A DNA stretch of 64,000 bases from Methylobacterium pseudosasicola (GCF_900114535.1 NZ_FOTK01000001.1:310001-374000), one strand, 5' to 3'; shown: positions 47,380 to 57,501, counted from the stretch's first letter. Program-made: numbers and translations. Notes: generated by a model from the sequence alone, not told the origin.

Positions 47380-48188
47380 CGCCCGGGCTGCCCGTCGCCG
47401 ACGTGGTGGGCCGGATCGAAGCGGCGCCCGGCCAGCCGCGCGGCGAGGCGCCGCCAGAGATCGTAGACGCCGCCGACGCCCTTGCGCCCCGCGACCAGAG
47501 CCCGGAACCGCTCCGGCTCGCGGCTGATCACGTCGGCACTCAGCCGGTCGAGGGTCGCGGTTAGGTCGGCCTCCAGCCGAGCCAGCCGGTCCGCCCGCGG
47601 CAGGGCCGCCAACTCAGCGCCCGGGATCCCGGGCCCGAAAGCCGCGAAGGCCTCGGCGCCGCGCTCGTCCCAGAAGGCATATTCGAGGGCGAGCGGCACG
47701 AACAGCGTGTCGGGGGCAAGCTCGGCGAGGCGCGCCACGCCCGGGCGCAGGCCGAGGGGGCGGACGCGGACATCGACGAAGCGGCCCTGCGCGGTGATCC
47801 AGAGGGCCGTGTCGGCGCGCGCCAGGATCGCCCTGGCGGCGGCCAGGAACTGAGCGGCACCCCGCGGGCTGTCGAGATCGACCCCGAAGGCACCGATCCG
47901 CTCGAACACCCGGTAGCGCGCCAGCATGGCGGCATCGAACGGCGCCCGGTTCTCCCGCTGCGGGTAGAGCCGTCCCGATAGCACGATGACCACGGCGGCA
48001 TCCCACCAGGCGGGATGGTTGCAGTAGATCACCAGCGGGCCGGGATGGTTTGGGGCCGGCGGTTCGCTCCAGAGCGGCATCCGCAGGGCGTCGAAGTGCC
48101 GGTGCAGGTAGCGCTCGAACCACGCTTCCATGAAGCGGCGGATCAGGGGCGAGATCGGGCGCAGGGGCGCGGGGGGCGGGGAGGGCAC
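47376..48188 (-). CDS. PlsC-type acyltransferase of the carotenoid region
   Basis: A 270-residue acyltransferase with the HX4D catalytic motif in VIYCNHPAWWDAAVV, and ALWITAQGRFVDVRVRP at the later acceptor-binding block. The GTG at 48188 (PSPPPAPLRP) is preferred over an upstream frame to 48302 that runs through repeat-like sequence. Overlap with the GT2 gene suggests that the two add a sugar and then a fatty acyl chain to the carotenoid. The specific substrate is inferred from context. Confidence 0.8.
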   Translation of the reverse strand: MPSPPPAPLRPISPLIRRFMEAWFERYLHRHFDALRMPLWSEPPAPNHPGPLVIYCNHPAWWDAAVVIVLSGRLYPQRENRAPFDAAMLARYRVFERIGAFGVDLDSPRGAAQFLAAARAILARADTALWITAQGRFVDVRVRPLGLRPGVARLAELAPDTLFVPLALEYAFWDERGAEAFAAFGPGIPGAELAALPRADRLARLEADLTATLDRLSADVISREPERFRALVAGRKGVGGVYDLWRRLAARLAGRRFDPAHHVGDGQPGR

Positions 48189-48230
48189 TATCCGAGCCTC
48201 CGCGGATGGCCTGATACGGCGCGGGTTTCC

Positions 48231-48344
48231 CCTCCCGTGCGGGTGAGCGGGGTCAAGGAAGGACGCCTGGATCCTCCTGGGCTGAATGAGAAGTCTCCCC
48301 AAGCCAGACGCAGGCCCTCCTTCCCCCCTCTGCGGGTTAGCGGA
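48231..48344. repeat. Composite repeat region, first unit
   Basis: CCCCTCCCGTGCGGGTGAGCGG (48231-48252) returns in direct orientation as CCCCCCTCTGCGGGTTAGCGG at 48324-48344. Between them GAAGGACGCCTGG is partly matched by the inverted CCAGACGCAGGCCCTCCTTC. It is distinct from copy C that follows. Confidence 0.5.
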
Positions 48345-48389
48345 TTCACACTTCGCATTCGGCAGTGAACGCCTGAAACGCCACGGCCT

Positions 48390-48501
48390 TTCCCCTCCCC
48401 CTTGCGGGGAGGGGAAAGGGGTGGGGGTGGTGCAGGAGGCGCCACTGCGCCTCTTCCGGAACCACCCCCACCTCCAACTCCTCCCCGCAAGGGGGAGGAG
48501 A
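48390..48501. repeat. Palindromic repeat family, copy C
   Basis: Arms CCCCTCCCCCTTGCGGGG and CTCCCCGCAAGGGGGAGGAG enclose GGTGGGGGTGG and CCACCCCCACC, as in the copies at 3777, 24673 and 57528. It lies between the co-directional acyltransferase and desaturase genes. Confidence 0.88.
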
Positions 48502-48544
48502 GCGCGTCACGCGTTACACAGGCCGATGTGTGAACGTCGTAGCC

Positions 48545-48640
48545 TCCGCGGGGGAGGGAGCCGCGCCTGAGCACAGCCTTTGTTTTAATCCGGCAGCGAT
48601 CAGTGAGCTCCGCAGCCTCCCCCGCAGAGGGGGGAGGGGA
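48545..48640. repeat. Composite repeat region, third unit
   Basis: GCCTCCGCGGGGGAGGGAGC near 48541 is mirrored by GCTCCGCAGCCTCCCCCGC near 48608, an imperfect inverted repeat different in sequence from copy C. Together the three units fill the 466-base gap between two genes of the carotenoid region. Confidence 0.5.
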
Positions 48641-48654
48641 TGGCGGGGTGGAAC

Positions 48655-50184
48655 TCACGCCGAGGCGCGCAGCGTTCCGCGCGCGTCCTGGTCGTGTGCG
48701 TCGGCGGCGATCCAGCCGGACATCATCACCATCGGCATGCCGGGGCCGGGATGGGCGGCGCCGCCAGCGAGGTAGAGGCCGCGCACCTGCCGCGAGCGGT
48801 TGCCGGGCTTGAACGCGCCCATCACCCGTCCGTGCGAAGCCAGGCCGTAGATCGCGCCGTTGAGCACCCGGTAGCGCTCGTGGATGTCCTGCGGGGTCAG
48901 GTGGCGCTCGACGACGATGCGCTCCTCCAGGTCGGGCATGCCGGCGGTGCGCTTGAGCTTGTCCAGGATGGTCCGGCGGTAGTTCTGGAACAGAGGGCCA
49001 TCCGGGCGCCAATCGTGGTGCGGGCGCAGGTAGGGCGTGTGAACCAAGACGTAGAGGGCCTCGCCGCCCTCCGGCGCCACGCTCGGGTCGGTGGAGGAGG
49101 GGGCCGCGAGATAGGCGGTCGGGTCCGGGGCCGGCTCGCCCTTGTTGTAGATGAAATCGAACTCCTCCTCGGGGTCCCGGGAGAAGACGAAATCGTGGTG
49201 GTTCAGGTGCTCGTAGCGCTTGTTCAGGCCGAGATAGAGCACCACGCCGGAGCAGGCCGGCTCGGGGTTCTTCTTCTCATAGGCCTTGCCGGCGGCGCCG
49301 CCGACGAGTTCGCGATAGGTGCGGACCGAATCCATGTTGGAGATCACCGCGTCAAAGGGCGTCACGCCCTCGGCGGTGCGCACGCCCCGGACCGCGCCGC
49401 CCACGGTCTCGATGCCGGTCACCTCGGTGTCGGTCTTGCAGGTGGCGCCGAGTTCCTGGGCGAGCTTGGCCAAGCCCTCGGCCACCGCGCGGGTGCCGCC
49501 CATCGGGTACCAGACGCCGTCGGCCATCTGCATGTGGGCGATGGCGCAGAGCACGGCCGGCGCGCCGTAGGGCGAGGAGCCGACATATTGCACGAAGTGG
49601 TCGAGCATCTGCGCGAGCCGCGCATCCTTGACCTTGCCGCGGATGGTCGAGGCCACCGAGGCGTGCATGCGCAGGGACAGCACGTCGCGCAGGGTGCCCG
49701 GGTTCATGTTCGCCCGGATGTTGATCGTGTCGAACAGGTCCTCAACCGGCTTCCAGAAGAAGAATTTTTCAGAAACGCCGTGCAGATGCTCCGAGATGGA
49801 GAGGAATTTTTTGTAGCCGTCGCCGCTGCCGGGGGCGAAGCGATCCATGTCGCCGGCCATGCGCGCGACATCCTGCATCAGGTCGATGCGGCTGCCGTCG
49901 TCGAAGAAGCAGCGCCATTGCGGGTCGAGACGGCGCAGATCCATGTAGTCGTGGACCGAGCGGCCGGCCTCGGAAAAGATCCGCTCCAGCACCCGGGGCA
50001 CCGTCAGGATGGTCGGGCCCATGTCGAAGCGGAAGCCGCCCTCGTGGAGCACCGCCGCCTTGCCACCGAGCCAGCCGTTCTTGTCGTAGACGGTGACGCG
50101 GTGGCCCCGCGCGGCGGCGACGCAGGCGGCCGCGAGTCCGCCGAGCCCGCTGCCGATCACGGCGACCGTCGAATCCTGGCTCAT
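48655..50184 (-). CDS. CrtI-type carotenoid desaturase (first)
   Basis: A 509-residue FAD enzyme. The N-terminal dinucleotide fold is VAVIGSGLGGLAAACVAAAR with the second glycine cluster GWLGGKAAVLHEGGFRFDMG. The C-terminal FAD-contact block reads LYLAGGAAHPGPGMPMVMMS. The family includes phytoene, dehydrosqualene (CrtN) and diapolycopene-oxidising (CrtP) enzymes. A frame extends 200 codons upstream but overlaps the next gene; the ATG at 50184 gives the standard N-terminus. With the GT2 and acyltransferase genes it fits a C30 carotenoid glycosyl-ester pathway. Confidence 0.9.
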   Translation of the reverse strand: MSQDSTVAVIGSGLGGLAAACVAAARGHRVTVYDKNGWLGGKAAVLHEGGFRFDMGPTILTVPRVLERIFSEAGRSVHDYMDLRRLDPQWRCFFDDGSRIDLMQDVARMAGDMDRFAPGSGDGYKKFLSISEHLHGVSEKFFFWKPVEDLFDTINIRANMNPGTLRDVLSLRMHASVASTIRGKVKDARLAQMLDHFVQYVGSSPYGAPAVLCAIAHMQMADGVWYPMGGTRAVAEGLAKLAQELGATCKTDTEVTGIETVGGAVRGVRTAEGVTPFDAVISNMDSVRTYRELVGGAAGKAYEKKNPEPACSGVVLYLGLNKRYEHLNHHDFVFSRDPEEEFDFIYNKGEPAPDPTAYLAAPSSTDPSVAPEGGEALYVLVHTPYLRPHHDWRPDGPLFQNYRRTILDKLKRTAGMPDLEERIVVERHLTPQDIHERYRVLNGAIYGLASHGRVMGAFKPGNRSRQVRGLYLAGGAAHPGPGMPMVMMSGWIAADAHDQDARGTLRASA

Positions 50185-50287
50185 CCTGATAGGTCGCTCC
50201 CCGGGCCCGTCACAGCGTGGCCCGCGTCTCGAAGCTAGACGCGAGACCCCGTGGGTCAACGCGCCACCCGGTCGCGGGACCGGCCGT

Positions 50288-51130
50288 TCAGGCCCTGTCT
50301 GTGGACAGCTGGGCCAGGAAGTTACCGATCTCCCGGCGGCGCTGGTCGGCTTCGAGCACGTCCGGGCCGAGGCCGTGGCGCCAGGCGAGGCGGCGCGCGG
50401 CCTCGGGATCATCGCCCTGGAGGCTTGCGATCTCGTCGGCATAGGCCGCCACCGCGTCCAGATCCTCGGCGAGGCCGGCCTCGACGATCGCGGTATCGCA
50501 GAGGCGCAGCATCGCGCCGACTTCCTCAAGATCGAGTTCCGGGTGGTACTGCGTGCCCCAGAACCAGCCGGCCCCGTGCCGGATTTCGATGGCCTGGACG
50601 CCGAGCACCCGATTGCCCGCCAGGACCCGCGCCCCCGGAGGCGGCTCAAGCACCGCGTCCGAGTGGATCGCCGGTGCGTCCCAGACCGCCGGGCGGCCGG
50701 CCAGCAGCGGATGGGTCCGGCCTTCCTGGGTCGGGGTGATCGCCCGGGCGAAGCCGTATTCCGGCCCGCGCGGATTCTCCGCGGCATGGCCGCCGGCGAC
50801 GGTGGCCGCGACTTGGACGCCCCAGCAGGATCCGAACACGGCGAGTCCCACCTCCAGGGCGCTCCGCATCAGGTCGAGCTGGCGGGTCACCGCCGGCGTG
50901 CCCTCGGAGACCTTCAGGGTCGAGCCCGTGAAGATCAGCCCGTCGAAGTCCGACAGATCCTGCGGCAGGGCCGCGTCGGCATCGGCCGGATTGAGGAAGC
51001 GGCAGGCGGTCTCGGGGGCGAGGTCGTGGACCACCACGGCGTAGGATTCGGCCGAGGTCCGGCCCGTGGCCGCGACGTGCCGTTCGCGGGCCGCCCGATC
51101 GTTGCCGTCGGCGATGAGCAGGCGGAGCAT
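50288..51130 (-). CDS. Class I glutamine amidotransferase-like protein
   Basis: A 280-residue GATase1-fold protein. The nucleophile elbow is AVFGSCWGVQVAA, and the His-Glu pair lies in WGTQYHPELDLEEV. It resembles GMP-synthase-like amidotransferases that act alone, for example on gamma-glutamyl substrates. The link to its neighbouring desaturase gene is unclear; it is separated by 103 bases. Confidence 0.86.
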   Translation of the reverse strand: MLRLLIADGNDRAARERHVAATGRTSAESYAVVVHDLAPETACRFLNPADADAALPQDLSDFDGLIFTGSTLKVSEGTPAVTRQLDLMRSALEVGLAVFGSCWGVQVAATVAGGHAAENPRGPEYGFARAITPTQEGRTHPLLAGRPAVWDAPAIHSDAVLEPPPGARVLAGNRVLGVQAIEIRHGAGWFWGTQYHPELDLEEVGAMLRLCDTAIVEAGLAEDLDAVAAYADEIASLQGDDPEAARRLAWRHGLGPDVLEADQRRREIGNFLAQLSTDRA

Positions 51131-51262
51131 GGATGTCTCACAGTGTGGGGCGCGGACCCTGCCCGATCGGCCGGCCCGTGTCCGGGTACGGCTGGTCGCA
51201 GGCGCGGCGCGGATCGTCGCGGCTGGGCAAAATGGCCCGCGCGCAGGGCAGCACCGGCTCGA

Positions 51263-51832
51263 TCAGAGATCAGGAAATTCAATCTCCGCTAGAAAGGCTC
51301 GCAATTCCGAGTCCTGCAAGGCTGCCCGCGCCACATCGGCGACGCCGATCAGTGACGCAAGGCGCGCCGCCGGCAGGCCTTTCCGATAGGCCGGCCAATG
51401 CCTGCGAAGCTCGGCTTCCGCTTGGCGAGCATCGCTCGGCCGCAATGCTTCACAACCCAAAATATGGCGCAGCAAAAGGGCCTCGTGGCACGGGGTCTGC
51501 CAAATGATGCGGATGTCGTGGTCGCGAGCCAGGTTCCTGAGCCGGACATCGCGCTCGGCAACGGCTCCGCGTGTATCGCTGTCGATGAGGACCGCCCGAA
51601 CGGCATACGGGCCGTTTCGCGCTGAGCGTTGTTCGAGCACTGCGACGGCCCGTTCGACGAGCGCCAGCGGATCTCCCGCGCCCGGCTGCAGCACGGCCGT
51701 GTCGAGGTGGATGCGTTTATGTCGATCTTCCGTCAGGCGCGCGAGCAGCGCGCCGTAGCTCTGTTCGCTCTCACCTTCACAGCCCAGAAAGACGCGGCGG
51801 CGGAGCGGAATGCGGGGGCGCCGCGACCTCAT
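51263..51832 (-). CDS. RloB-like Toprim-fold protein (defence pair)
   Basis: A 189-residue protein matching RloB: an N-terminal FLGCEGESEQSYGALL, the acidic strand AVLIDSDTRG, and IIWQTPCHEALLLRHILG, equivalent to the conserved NPxFE-WLL block. These give the Glu, Asp and Glu of a Toprim-type nuclease site. Its ATG overlaps the stop of the AAA ATPase gene, so the two form one unit. AAA ATPase plus RloB is the composition of AbiL-type abortive infection systems. Confidence 0.78.
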   Translation of the reverse strand: MRSRRPRIPLRRRVFLGCEGESEQSYGALLARLTEDRHKRIHLDTAVLQPGAGDPLALVERAVAVLEQRSARNGPYAVRAVLIDSDTRGAVAERDVRLRNLARDHDIRIIWQTPCHEALLLRHILGCEALRPSDARQAEAELRRHWPAYRKGLPAARLASLIGVADVARAALQDSELRAFLAEIEFPDL

Positions 51833-53040
51833 CCGATTTGTGGGACCGCCCCGAAGGCACCGCCAAGATATTTTTTGTAATAATTGTCATTGCGGCGAAC
51901 AGATTGAACGTCTCGCAATCCGTAGACGCTTGAAAGGCCTCGACTGTCTTTTTCGACGAAATAGACTTCTTCCTTGGTCAGGTCTTCGAGCACGGACGCG
52001 TTGTGGCAGCTCATCCAGAGCTGGGCATTCTTGGGGTTGCGTAGGGGATCGTGAAACCAGCGCACGATTTCAGGGAGGATCAAGGGGTGGATCGCTGCGT
52101 CGAGTTCATCGAGGACAGCTAAACCGCCTCGATCGAGGGCCGAGGCAATGTAGGGGAAAATTTTCAGAAACTGACGTGTTCCGTGGCTCTGGTTCGACAA
52201 CGGCATCGGCAAAGCCAGCCCATGATGCGTAAAACTGGCCTCCGGTCCGCGATCTCCGGGATTGAGACTGAACGATTCGATGCCCAGATCGATGCGCTCG
52301 ATTTCTCGATTGGCTCTCGCGAGCCAGTGCGGATTCTTGGCGAACAAGCCGATCATGGCACCCTCTGCCAGATCGATCTTCTCGATCAGAATGTTGCAAT
52401 TGACTTCGTTAGCCAAGCTCCAGATCGCTTTGGAGTAGGGGTGATCAAGCTGTGCCAAGGTGGCGATGACGCTGGCGTTCGGGCGCAAAATCTTCTCAAG
52501 GGGCTGTTTGTAGCCAGTCAATCCGAAAGCCTTGCCGGTGATGACATCCCCGTTCGGCGAGCGCTCGAACAATCTGATACGTCTCGCCGACCAAGATGGC
52601 CGGTAGGAAAGGCGCTCGCTGACGACCCGCGTCTCGCTCCCTGCTTTGATCGCCAATTCGTAGGTGTATCCGCACTGGGCGGCTTCCGGATCGTCGATGC
52701 GCGTTATGTCTTCGACGCCGCCAATCTCGATGGCCAGATAGGTCGGCTCATCGAGCATCTCGGGATCGTTGAACGGATAGAGCGGCATGCGCGTATCGCG
52801 GGGGGCCGAGAAGCTGTCCCGGACGAACCAAGCGATGAAGGCGAGCGCCTTGAGGACGTTCGACTTGCCGGATGCGTTCGCACCGAACAAGGCGACGACT
52901 TTGGGTGCGGTCTCAGACGCACCCGCCCAGATCGGTGCCAGACGGCCACCCGCGTCGGCACTTGATGCACTGCTGCGCAGGTCGATGACCTGCCGATCGC
53001 GGAGCGAGTAGAAATTCGCGATCTCGAGTCGATACAGCAT
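51829..53040 (-). CDS. AAA-family ATPase (AbiL/RloA-like, OLD-type ABC fold)
   Basis: A 403-residue SMC-like ATPase. It begins MLYRLEIANFYSLRDRQVID and has Walker A FGANASGKSN near residue 54, and a Walker B region GGLAVLDELDAAIHP followed by the sensor NAQLWMSCHNASVLED. It ends YLGGAFGAVPQIG. Base composition is visibly less GC-rich than the flanking genes (34 of 60 bases are G/C at 52021-52080), suggesting horizontal acquisition. It is translationally coupled to the RloB-like gene. Confidence 0.85.
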   Translation of the reverse strand: MLYRLEIANFYSLRDRQVIDLRSSASSADAGGRLAPIWAGASETAPKVVALFGANASGKSNVLKALAFIAWFVRDSFSAPRDTRMPLYPFNDPEMLDEPTYLAIEIGGVEDITRIDDPEAAQCGYTYELAIKAGSETRVVSERLSYRPSWSARRIRLFERSPNGDVITGKAFGLTGYKQPLEKILRPNASVIATLAQLDHPYSKAIWSLANEVNCNILIEKIDLAEGAMIGLFAKNPHWLARANREIERIDLGIESFSLNPGDRGPEASFTHHGLALPMPLSNQSHGTRQFLKIFPYIASALDRGGLAVLDELDAAIHPLILPEIVRWFHDPLRNPKNAQLWMSCHNASVLEDLTKEEVYFVEKDSRGLSSVYGLRDVQSVRRNDNYYKKYLGGAFGAVPQIG

Positions 53041-53137
53041 CGCATCCTATGATCCTTCAGCACGCATTTTGCGCGCCTGAAAGGCCGTATTCAACGAAAT
53101 TCTGTCGTGTTGCTTCGCTCGGGTGTCGCGGGCGGGT

Positions 53138-54346
53138 TCAAACTGTGCGCCGGGCCACCAGGCCGAGCGCCAAGCTCAGCCCGCACAGGGTCAGCACGCC
53201 CATCACCGCGAAGGCCGGGGCCGCGGAGCCGAACCCTTCGCCCAGCGCGTTCTGATAGGCCTCGATCGCCCAGGCGTTGGGCGTGAGCCAGCCCGCCTGC
53301 TGCAGCCAGGGGGGCATCAGGAAGCGCGGCACCATCGAGCCGCCCACCGCGGAGAGCAGCAGCACCCCGAAGGTCGAGGCGAGATGGGCCTGCTGGCGGG
53401 ATGCCGCCAGCGCGCAGGCGGCGAGCGCCAGGCCCGCGGCCATGGCCGAGACCAGCAGGCAGGCGGTGAGGAAGGCCGGCCAGTGCGGGCCGATCTCGAC
53501 GCCGTAGAGAAGCCCCGCGGCCAAAAAGATCAGGCCGGCCTGGACCATGCCTTGAAGGGTCAGGAAGCCGAACTTCCCGAGCACCACCACCGGCAGGCCG
53601 CCGGGGCCGGCCATCAGGCGCTCAGCGATGCCGGTCTCCCGCTCTTCCACCAGCGACAATGCGCCCTGCATGGCAGCGAACAGCAGGAACACCGCAGTGA
53701 TCGCGCCGGCGTAGTAGCTGACCCTGGCGTTGCCGGTGCCGGCGGCGGTACTTTGGCGCTCGACCAGGGAGGCAAAGCTGAACGGCTCCTTCTTGGCCCG
53801 CTGCTCGGCGAAGGCCTCGTCGAGGAAGCGCCGCTCGTCCGGGCCGATCTTGCCGGTGCGCTCCACGTCGGCGACGATGCGGGAGAGCACCACGTCGGGC
53901 AAAGCCTCGTTCAGCACGCGCTGGAGCTGGCCCAGGGCGATCGGCGTGGCGAGCGCCTTGGCGGGGTTCTCGACCAGCACCACCGGCTGGTCCGCGGGGC
54001 CGGGTGCGGCGTCCGAGGGCGCGGCGATCAGGTCGCCCCGGAGCGCCAGGGCGACGTCGACCGCGCCCGAGCGCACGGCTTGGGTCACGTCCGCCAGATT
54101 GGCCGCCGGCAGGCGGGTGACGCGTAAGGACGGGTCGGCCACGAGGGCGTCGGCGAGGCGCTGGGTGGCCGCCGTCCGGGCGAAGTCGGCAAGGCCGAGA
54201 TGGATGCGGATCCGGTCCCCGGTCGCCCCAGAAAAGATCGCTGCGAAGATGACGAAGATCACGGTCGGCAGCACGAACGCCATCACCAGGGCGGCGCGGT
54301 CGCGCAGCAGGCTCAGCGCCATCACCCGGAACGCGGCGCCGATCAT
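53138..54346 (-). CDS. ABC-2 type transporter permease
   Basis: A 402-residue permease. Transmembrane helix 1 ([20 protein letters not shown]) is followed by a large extracytoplasmic domain, and five C-terminal helices include the ABC-2 block [13 protein letters not shown] and [22 protein letters not shown]. Its start overlaps the stop of the ATPase gene by four bases. It is probably an exporter; its location between a CrtI-type gene and the defence pair suggests a carotenoid- or lipid-related cargo, which is speculative. Confidence 0.88.
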   Translation of the reverse strand: MIGAAFRVMALSLLRDRAALVMAFVLPTVIFVIFAAIFSGATGDRIRIHLGLADFARTAATQRLADALVADPSLRVTRLPAANLADVTQAVRSGAVDVALALRGDLIAAPSDAAPGPADQPVVLVENPAKALATPIALGQLQRVLNEALPDVVLSRIVADVERTGKIGPDERRFLDEAFAEQRAKKEPFSFASLVERQSTAAGTGNARVSYYAGAITAVFLLFAAMQGALSLVEERETGIAERLMAGPGGLPVVVLGKFGFLTLQGMVQAGLIFLAAGLLYGVEIGPHWPAFLTACLLVSAMAAGLALAACALAASRQQAHLASTFGVLLLSAVGGSMVPRFLMPPWLQQAGWLTPNAWAIEAYQNALGEGFGSAAPAFAVMGVLTLCGLSLALGLVARRTV

Positions 54347-55323
54347 CCGGCCGCTCCCGCCCGGCGCGGCTCGGAGGCCCCACGGTCCGCAACCTCCCGG
54401 GGCCGGATCGCGTCGAGGTACAGCGTCTCCAGACGCGGGGCGCGAACCCGCACCTCCGCCACCGGCACGCCCTGCGCCCGCAGGGACCCGAGCAGCGCCG
54501 CGCCGTCGAGGCCGGAGCGCTCCACCGAGCGCCAGGTGAGGCCGTCCGGATCGGCCGGCGCGAAGCCGGCCCGGCGCAGCACCGCCTCGGCAGTCCCGTC
54601 CGCCGGAACGGTTAGGCTCAGCTCGCGCTCGGGCGCGCCGACCCGCAGCTGCGCCAGCAGATCGGCGAGGCGCCCTTCGCGCACGATCCGCCCCTGCGCC
54701 AGGAACGCGACCCGGGAAGCCAGGCGCTCGGCCTCGGCGAAATCGTGGGTGGCGATCAGGATCGCGGTGCCCGCCGCCTTCAACCGGTCCAGGACCGCGT
54801 GGATCGCCGCCCTTGCGGCGAGGTCGACGCCGCTCGTCGGCTCGTCGAGCAGGACGAGGCGCGGCCGGTTCATCAGGCTCGCCGCAATGTTGACCCGCCG
54901 CCGGTAGCCGCCGGAGAGGATCCCGACCGGGCGCTGCGCCACATCGGCGATGTCGGCCATCTCCAGGGCTGCCGCGACGGCCGCGCGCCGGTCGCGCCAG
55001 GCCACGCCGGCGAGCTGGCCGAAGATCCCGAGATTTTCCGCCACGGTGAGGCGCGGATAGAGGGCGATCTCCTGGGGCACCCAGCCGATGCTTCGGCGGG
55101 CGCGGCCCTCCCGGAACGGGTCGGCGCCGGCCACCCGCACCGTCCCTGCGCTGGGTGCCAGGCGGCCCGCCACCAGGCGCATCAGCGAGGATTTGCCGGC
55201 CCCGTTCGGCCCGAGCAGCGCCAGGGTCTCGGCGGCGTCGAGATCGAGATCGATCTGTTCCAGCACCCGCCGCCCGCGCAGGTCGAGATCGACGACCGCG
55301 ATCCGTACGAGGGGATCGCTCAC
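54343..55323 (-). CDS. ABC transporter ATP-binding protein
   Basis: A 326-residue ATPase subunit: Walker [21 protein letters not shown]-loop [13 protein letters not shown], signature [16 protein letters not shown], Walker [13 protein letters not shown] and H-loop [10 protein letters not shown] roughly 100-residue C-terminal extension is typical of DrrA/NodI-like exporters. The GTG at 55323 is preferred over the longer frame to 55401, which overlaps the DUF2141 gene. It is coupled to the permease gene downstream. Confidence 0.92.
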   Translation of the reverse strand: MSDPLVRIAVVDLDLRGRRVLEQIDLDLDAAETLALLGPNGAGKSSLMRLVAGRLAPSAGTVRVAGADPFREGRARRSIGWVPQEIALYPRLTVAENLGIFGQLAGVAWRDRRAAVAAALEMADIADVAQRPVGILSGGYRRRVNIAASLMNRPRLVLLDEPTSGVDLAARAAIHAVLDRLKAAGTAILIATHDFAEAERLASRVAFLAQGRIVREGRLADLLAQLRVGAPERELSLTVPADGTAEAVLRRAGFAPADPDGLTWRSVERSGLDGAALLGSLRAQGVPVAEVRVRAPRLETLYLDAIRPREVADRGASEPRRAGAAG

Positions 55324-55327
55324 CCCG

Positions 55328-55774
55328 TCACCGCCGCGGCAGGGCGCGGGCGAGGCGCACCCGCACAGAGACGCCGGGCTCCTGCAACGCGAAGACCGCA
55401 TCGGAGAAGTCCGGCCGCGCCCGGCGCGCGACGGCGCCGGAGAAGCCGTAGGGTTCGAGCGGCAGGCCGAGCCCGGTGCGGTCGAGCTGGCCGTTGCCGT
55501 TCGTGTCCTGGAAGGCCGCCACCGCGTAGGGGCCCGGAGACAGATCGCGGAACGTGAACAGGGCCCGGCCGCCGGAGGCCGTCGCCGCGTCGCCCCGGGT
55601 GCAGAACGGCTCGGACAGGCCGCCCTGGCAAAGGGCCACCCGGACCGGGCCGCCGCCGGGCTCGATCCCGTCGACCTCGACCTGGAGGCTCGCGGCCGCC
55701 GCCGGCAGGGCCGGAAGCATCGCGACGGTGCAGAGACCGGCGGTGAGCGCCGCCCGGCCCGGCGCGCCGATCAC
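55328..55774 (-). CDS. DUF2141 family secreted protein
   Basis: A 148-residue protein with a signal peptide ([20 protein letters not shown]) and a DUF2141 beta-domain: [34 protein letters not shown] and [17 protein letters not shown]. The family recurs next to carotenoid genes in Hyphomicrobiales and has no known function. The GTG start overlaps the desaturase stop by four bases. Confidence 0.83.
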   Translation of the reverse strand: MIGAPGRAALTAGLCTVAMLPALPAAAASLQVEVDGIEPGGGPVRVALCQGGLSEPFCTRGDAATASGGRALFTFRDLSPGPYAVAAFQDTNGNGQLDRTGLGLPLEPYGFSGAVARRARPDFSDAVFALQEPGVSVRVRLARALPRR

Positions 55775-57501
55775 GAGGCCTCGCCGGAGGTCGCCAGCGG
55801 CGCCGTGTCGGGGATGCCGGCCTGGGACGCGGCGCGGGCGCCGGCCAGCTCCTCGATCAGCAGCCGGGCTGAGATGCGCGCCCCCTCGTAGATCACCGGC
55901 AGACCCGAGCCCGGATGGGTGCCGCCGCCCACGATGTAGAGCCCCGGCCCGAACCGGTTGTGCGGCCGGAAATACAGCATCTGCATCAGGTCGTGGGCGA
56001 GGTTGAAGGTGGCGCCCTCGTGGACCGCGAAATCCTCCTCCCATTGGGTCGGGTCGATGATTCGCTCGTAGCGGATGCGGGATTCGAGATCCTCCAGGCC
56101 CAGACGCTTCAGGCGCTCCAGGATCAGGGCGCGGTAGCTCGTGCGGGTTGCCGCCCAGTCGATCCCGGCCTTGAGGTTCGGCACCGGCACCAGGACGTAG
56201 AGGGCGGTGTGCCCGGCCGGCGCCATGCCGCCGTCGGTATAGCCGGCATGCTGGACGTAGAGGGAGGGCTGCATCGGCAGCGTCCCCTCGGTGATCTCCC
56301 GGATGTTGCGCTCGTAGCCGTCGGCCAGGAGGATCGTGTGGTGCCCGAGGCTGTCGGGCACTTTCCCCTCGACCCCGAGATACAGCATGAAGGTCGAGCA
56401 GGAGAGCCGGGCCTTCTTGATCTTGGCGTCGCGCCAGCGTGGCCGGTGCCGCTCCGGCACGAGGGCGCGCATCACCTTAGCGAAGTCGCCGTTGATCAGA
56501 ACCGCGTCGGCGTTGAAGGTCTCGCCGTCGGCCACGACGCCGCTGGCGCGCTTCCCGTCGAACAGCACCCGCTCGACATTGGCGTTGAGCCGGATGTCGA
56601 CGCCCATGCGCCCGGCCAGGCCGGCCATCGCCTCGGAGACCGCGCCGCAGCCGCCCACCGGGTGATAGACCCCGTGCTCGTATTCCAGGAACGACAGGAT
56701 CGTGAACAGGCTCGGGCACCGGAACGGCGACATGCCCAAATATTTGGTCTGGAACGAGAAGGCGAGGCGCACGCGCGGATCGGCGAAGTAGCGCTTCAGG
56801 TCGCGGTCGACGCTGCGGCCGGGATGCAGGTGGGGCAGGGCGGCGAGCATCGCAGGGCTCGCCATGCTGCGCAGGGTGTGGAAAGCCTGCTGCAGGATCG
56901 GCTTAAAGTAATCGAGCTTGGTCCGGTTCTCGGTGAAGAACGCCTGGACGTTCTTGGCGTCGTCCGGCGCCAGGCGGGCTATCTCCGTCTCCATCCGGGC
57001 GATGTCGCCGGTGGCGCGGATCGTGCCGGTGATGCCGTCCTCGCCTTCGAAGACCAGGTGGTATTGCGGATCGAGTCGCTCGAGCTTGACGTGGTCCTCC
57101 AGCCGCTCGCCGCAACTCGTGAAGATGTCGGCCAGGATCTGCGGGTAGAGGAAGAAGGTCGGGCCGATGTCGAACTTGTAGCCGCCCGGCGCCGACACGG
57201 TCTTGGTCCGGCCGCCGACCTGGGCGTCCTTCTCGAACAAGGTCACGTGGATCCCGGCGCGAGCCAGCAGCAGGGCCGAAGCCAGGCCGCCGGGACCGGC
57301 GCCGACCACGGCCACCCGGCGACCGGTCAACGCCCGCAAACCATCCCCAGACTGAAGCAACGCCGTCGACTCCCCTCGCAACCCCCAACCTCTATCGGCC
57401 AAGCTAGCCTCGCAACGCCCCACGACAATTGCAGCCGTTTGTCGCGCGTTCGGTGCCGGACGAAAAGGGATGGGCTCCAGCTCTTTCAAGGTGTTTGGCA
57501 T
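55771..57501 (-). CDS. CrtI-type carotenoid desaturase/oxidase (second)
   Basis: A FAD enzyme with [40 protein letters not shown] and, at the C-terminus, [20 protein letters not shown]. From the ATG at 57501 it would have 576 residues, but the first 60 precede the FAD fold and look unlike family members; a TTG start near 57330-57370 is possible. In C30 pathways one CrtI-like enzyme desaturates dehydrosqualene and the other oxidises the terminal methyl. Which of the two genes does which cannot be read here. Confidence 0.87.
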   Translation of the reverse strand: MPNTLKELEPIPFRPAPNARQTAAIVVGRCEASLADRGWGLRGESTALLQSGDGLRALTGRRVAVVGAGPGGLASALLLARAGIHVTLFEKDAQVGGRTKTVSAPGGYKFDIGPTFFLYPQILADIFTSCGERLEDHVKLERLDPQYHLVFEGEDGITGTIRATGDIARMETEIARLAPDDAKNVQAFFTENRTKLDYFKPILQQAFHTLRSMASPAMLAALPHLHPGRSVDRDLKRYFADPRVRLAFSFQTKYLGMSPFRCPSLFTILSFLEYEHGVYHPVGGCGAVSEAMAGLAGRMGVDIRLNANVERVLFDGKRASGVVADGETFNADAVLINGDFAKVMRALVPERHRPRWRDAKIKKARLSCSTFMLYLGVEGKVPDSLGHHTILLADGYERNIREITEGTLPMQPSLYVQHAGYTDGGMAPAGHTALYVLVPVPNLKAGIDWAATRTSYRALILERLKRLGLEDLESRIRYERIIDPTQWEEDFAVHEGATFNLAHDLMQMLYFRPHNRFGPGLYIVGGGTHPGSGLPVIYEGARISARLLIEELAGARAASQAGIPDTAPLATSGEAS

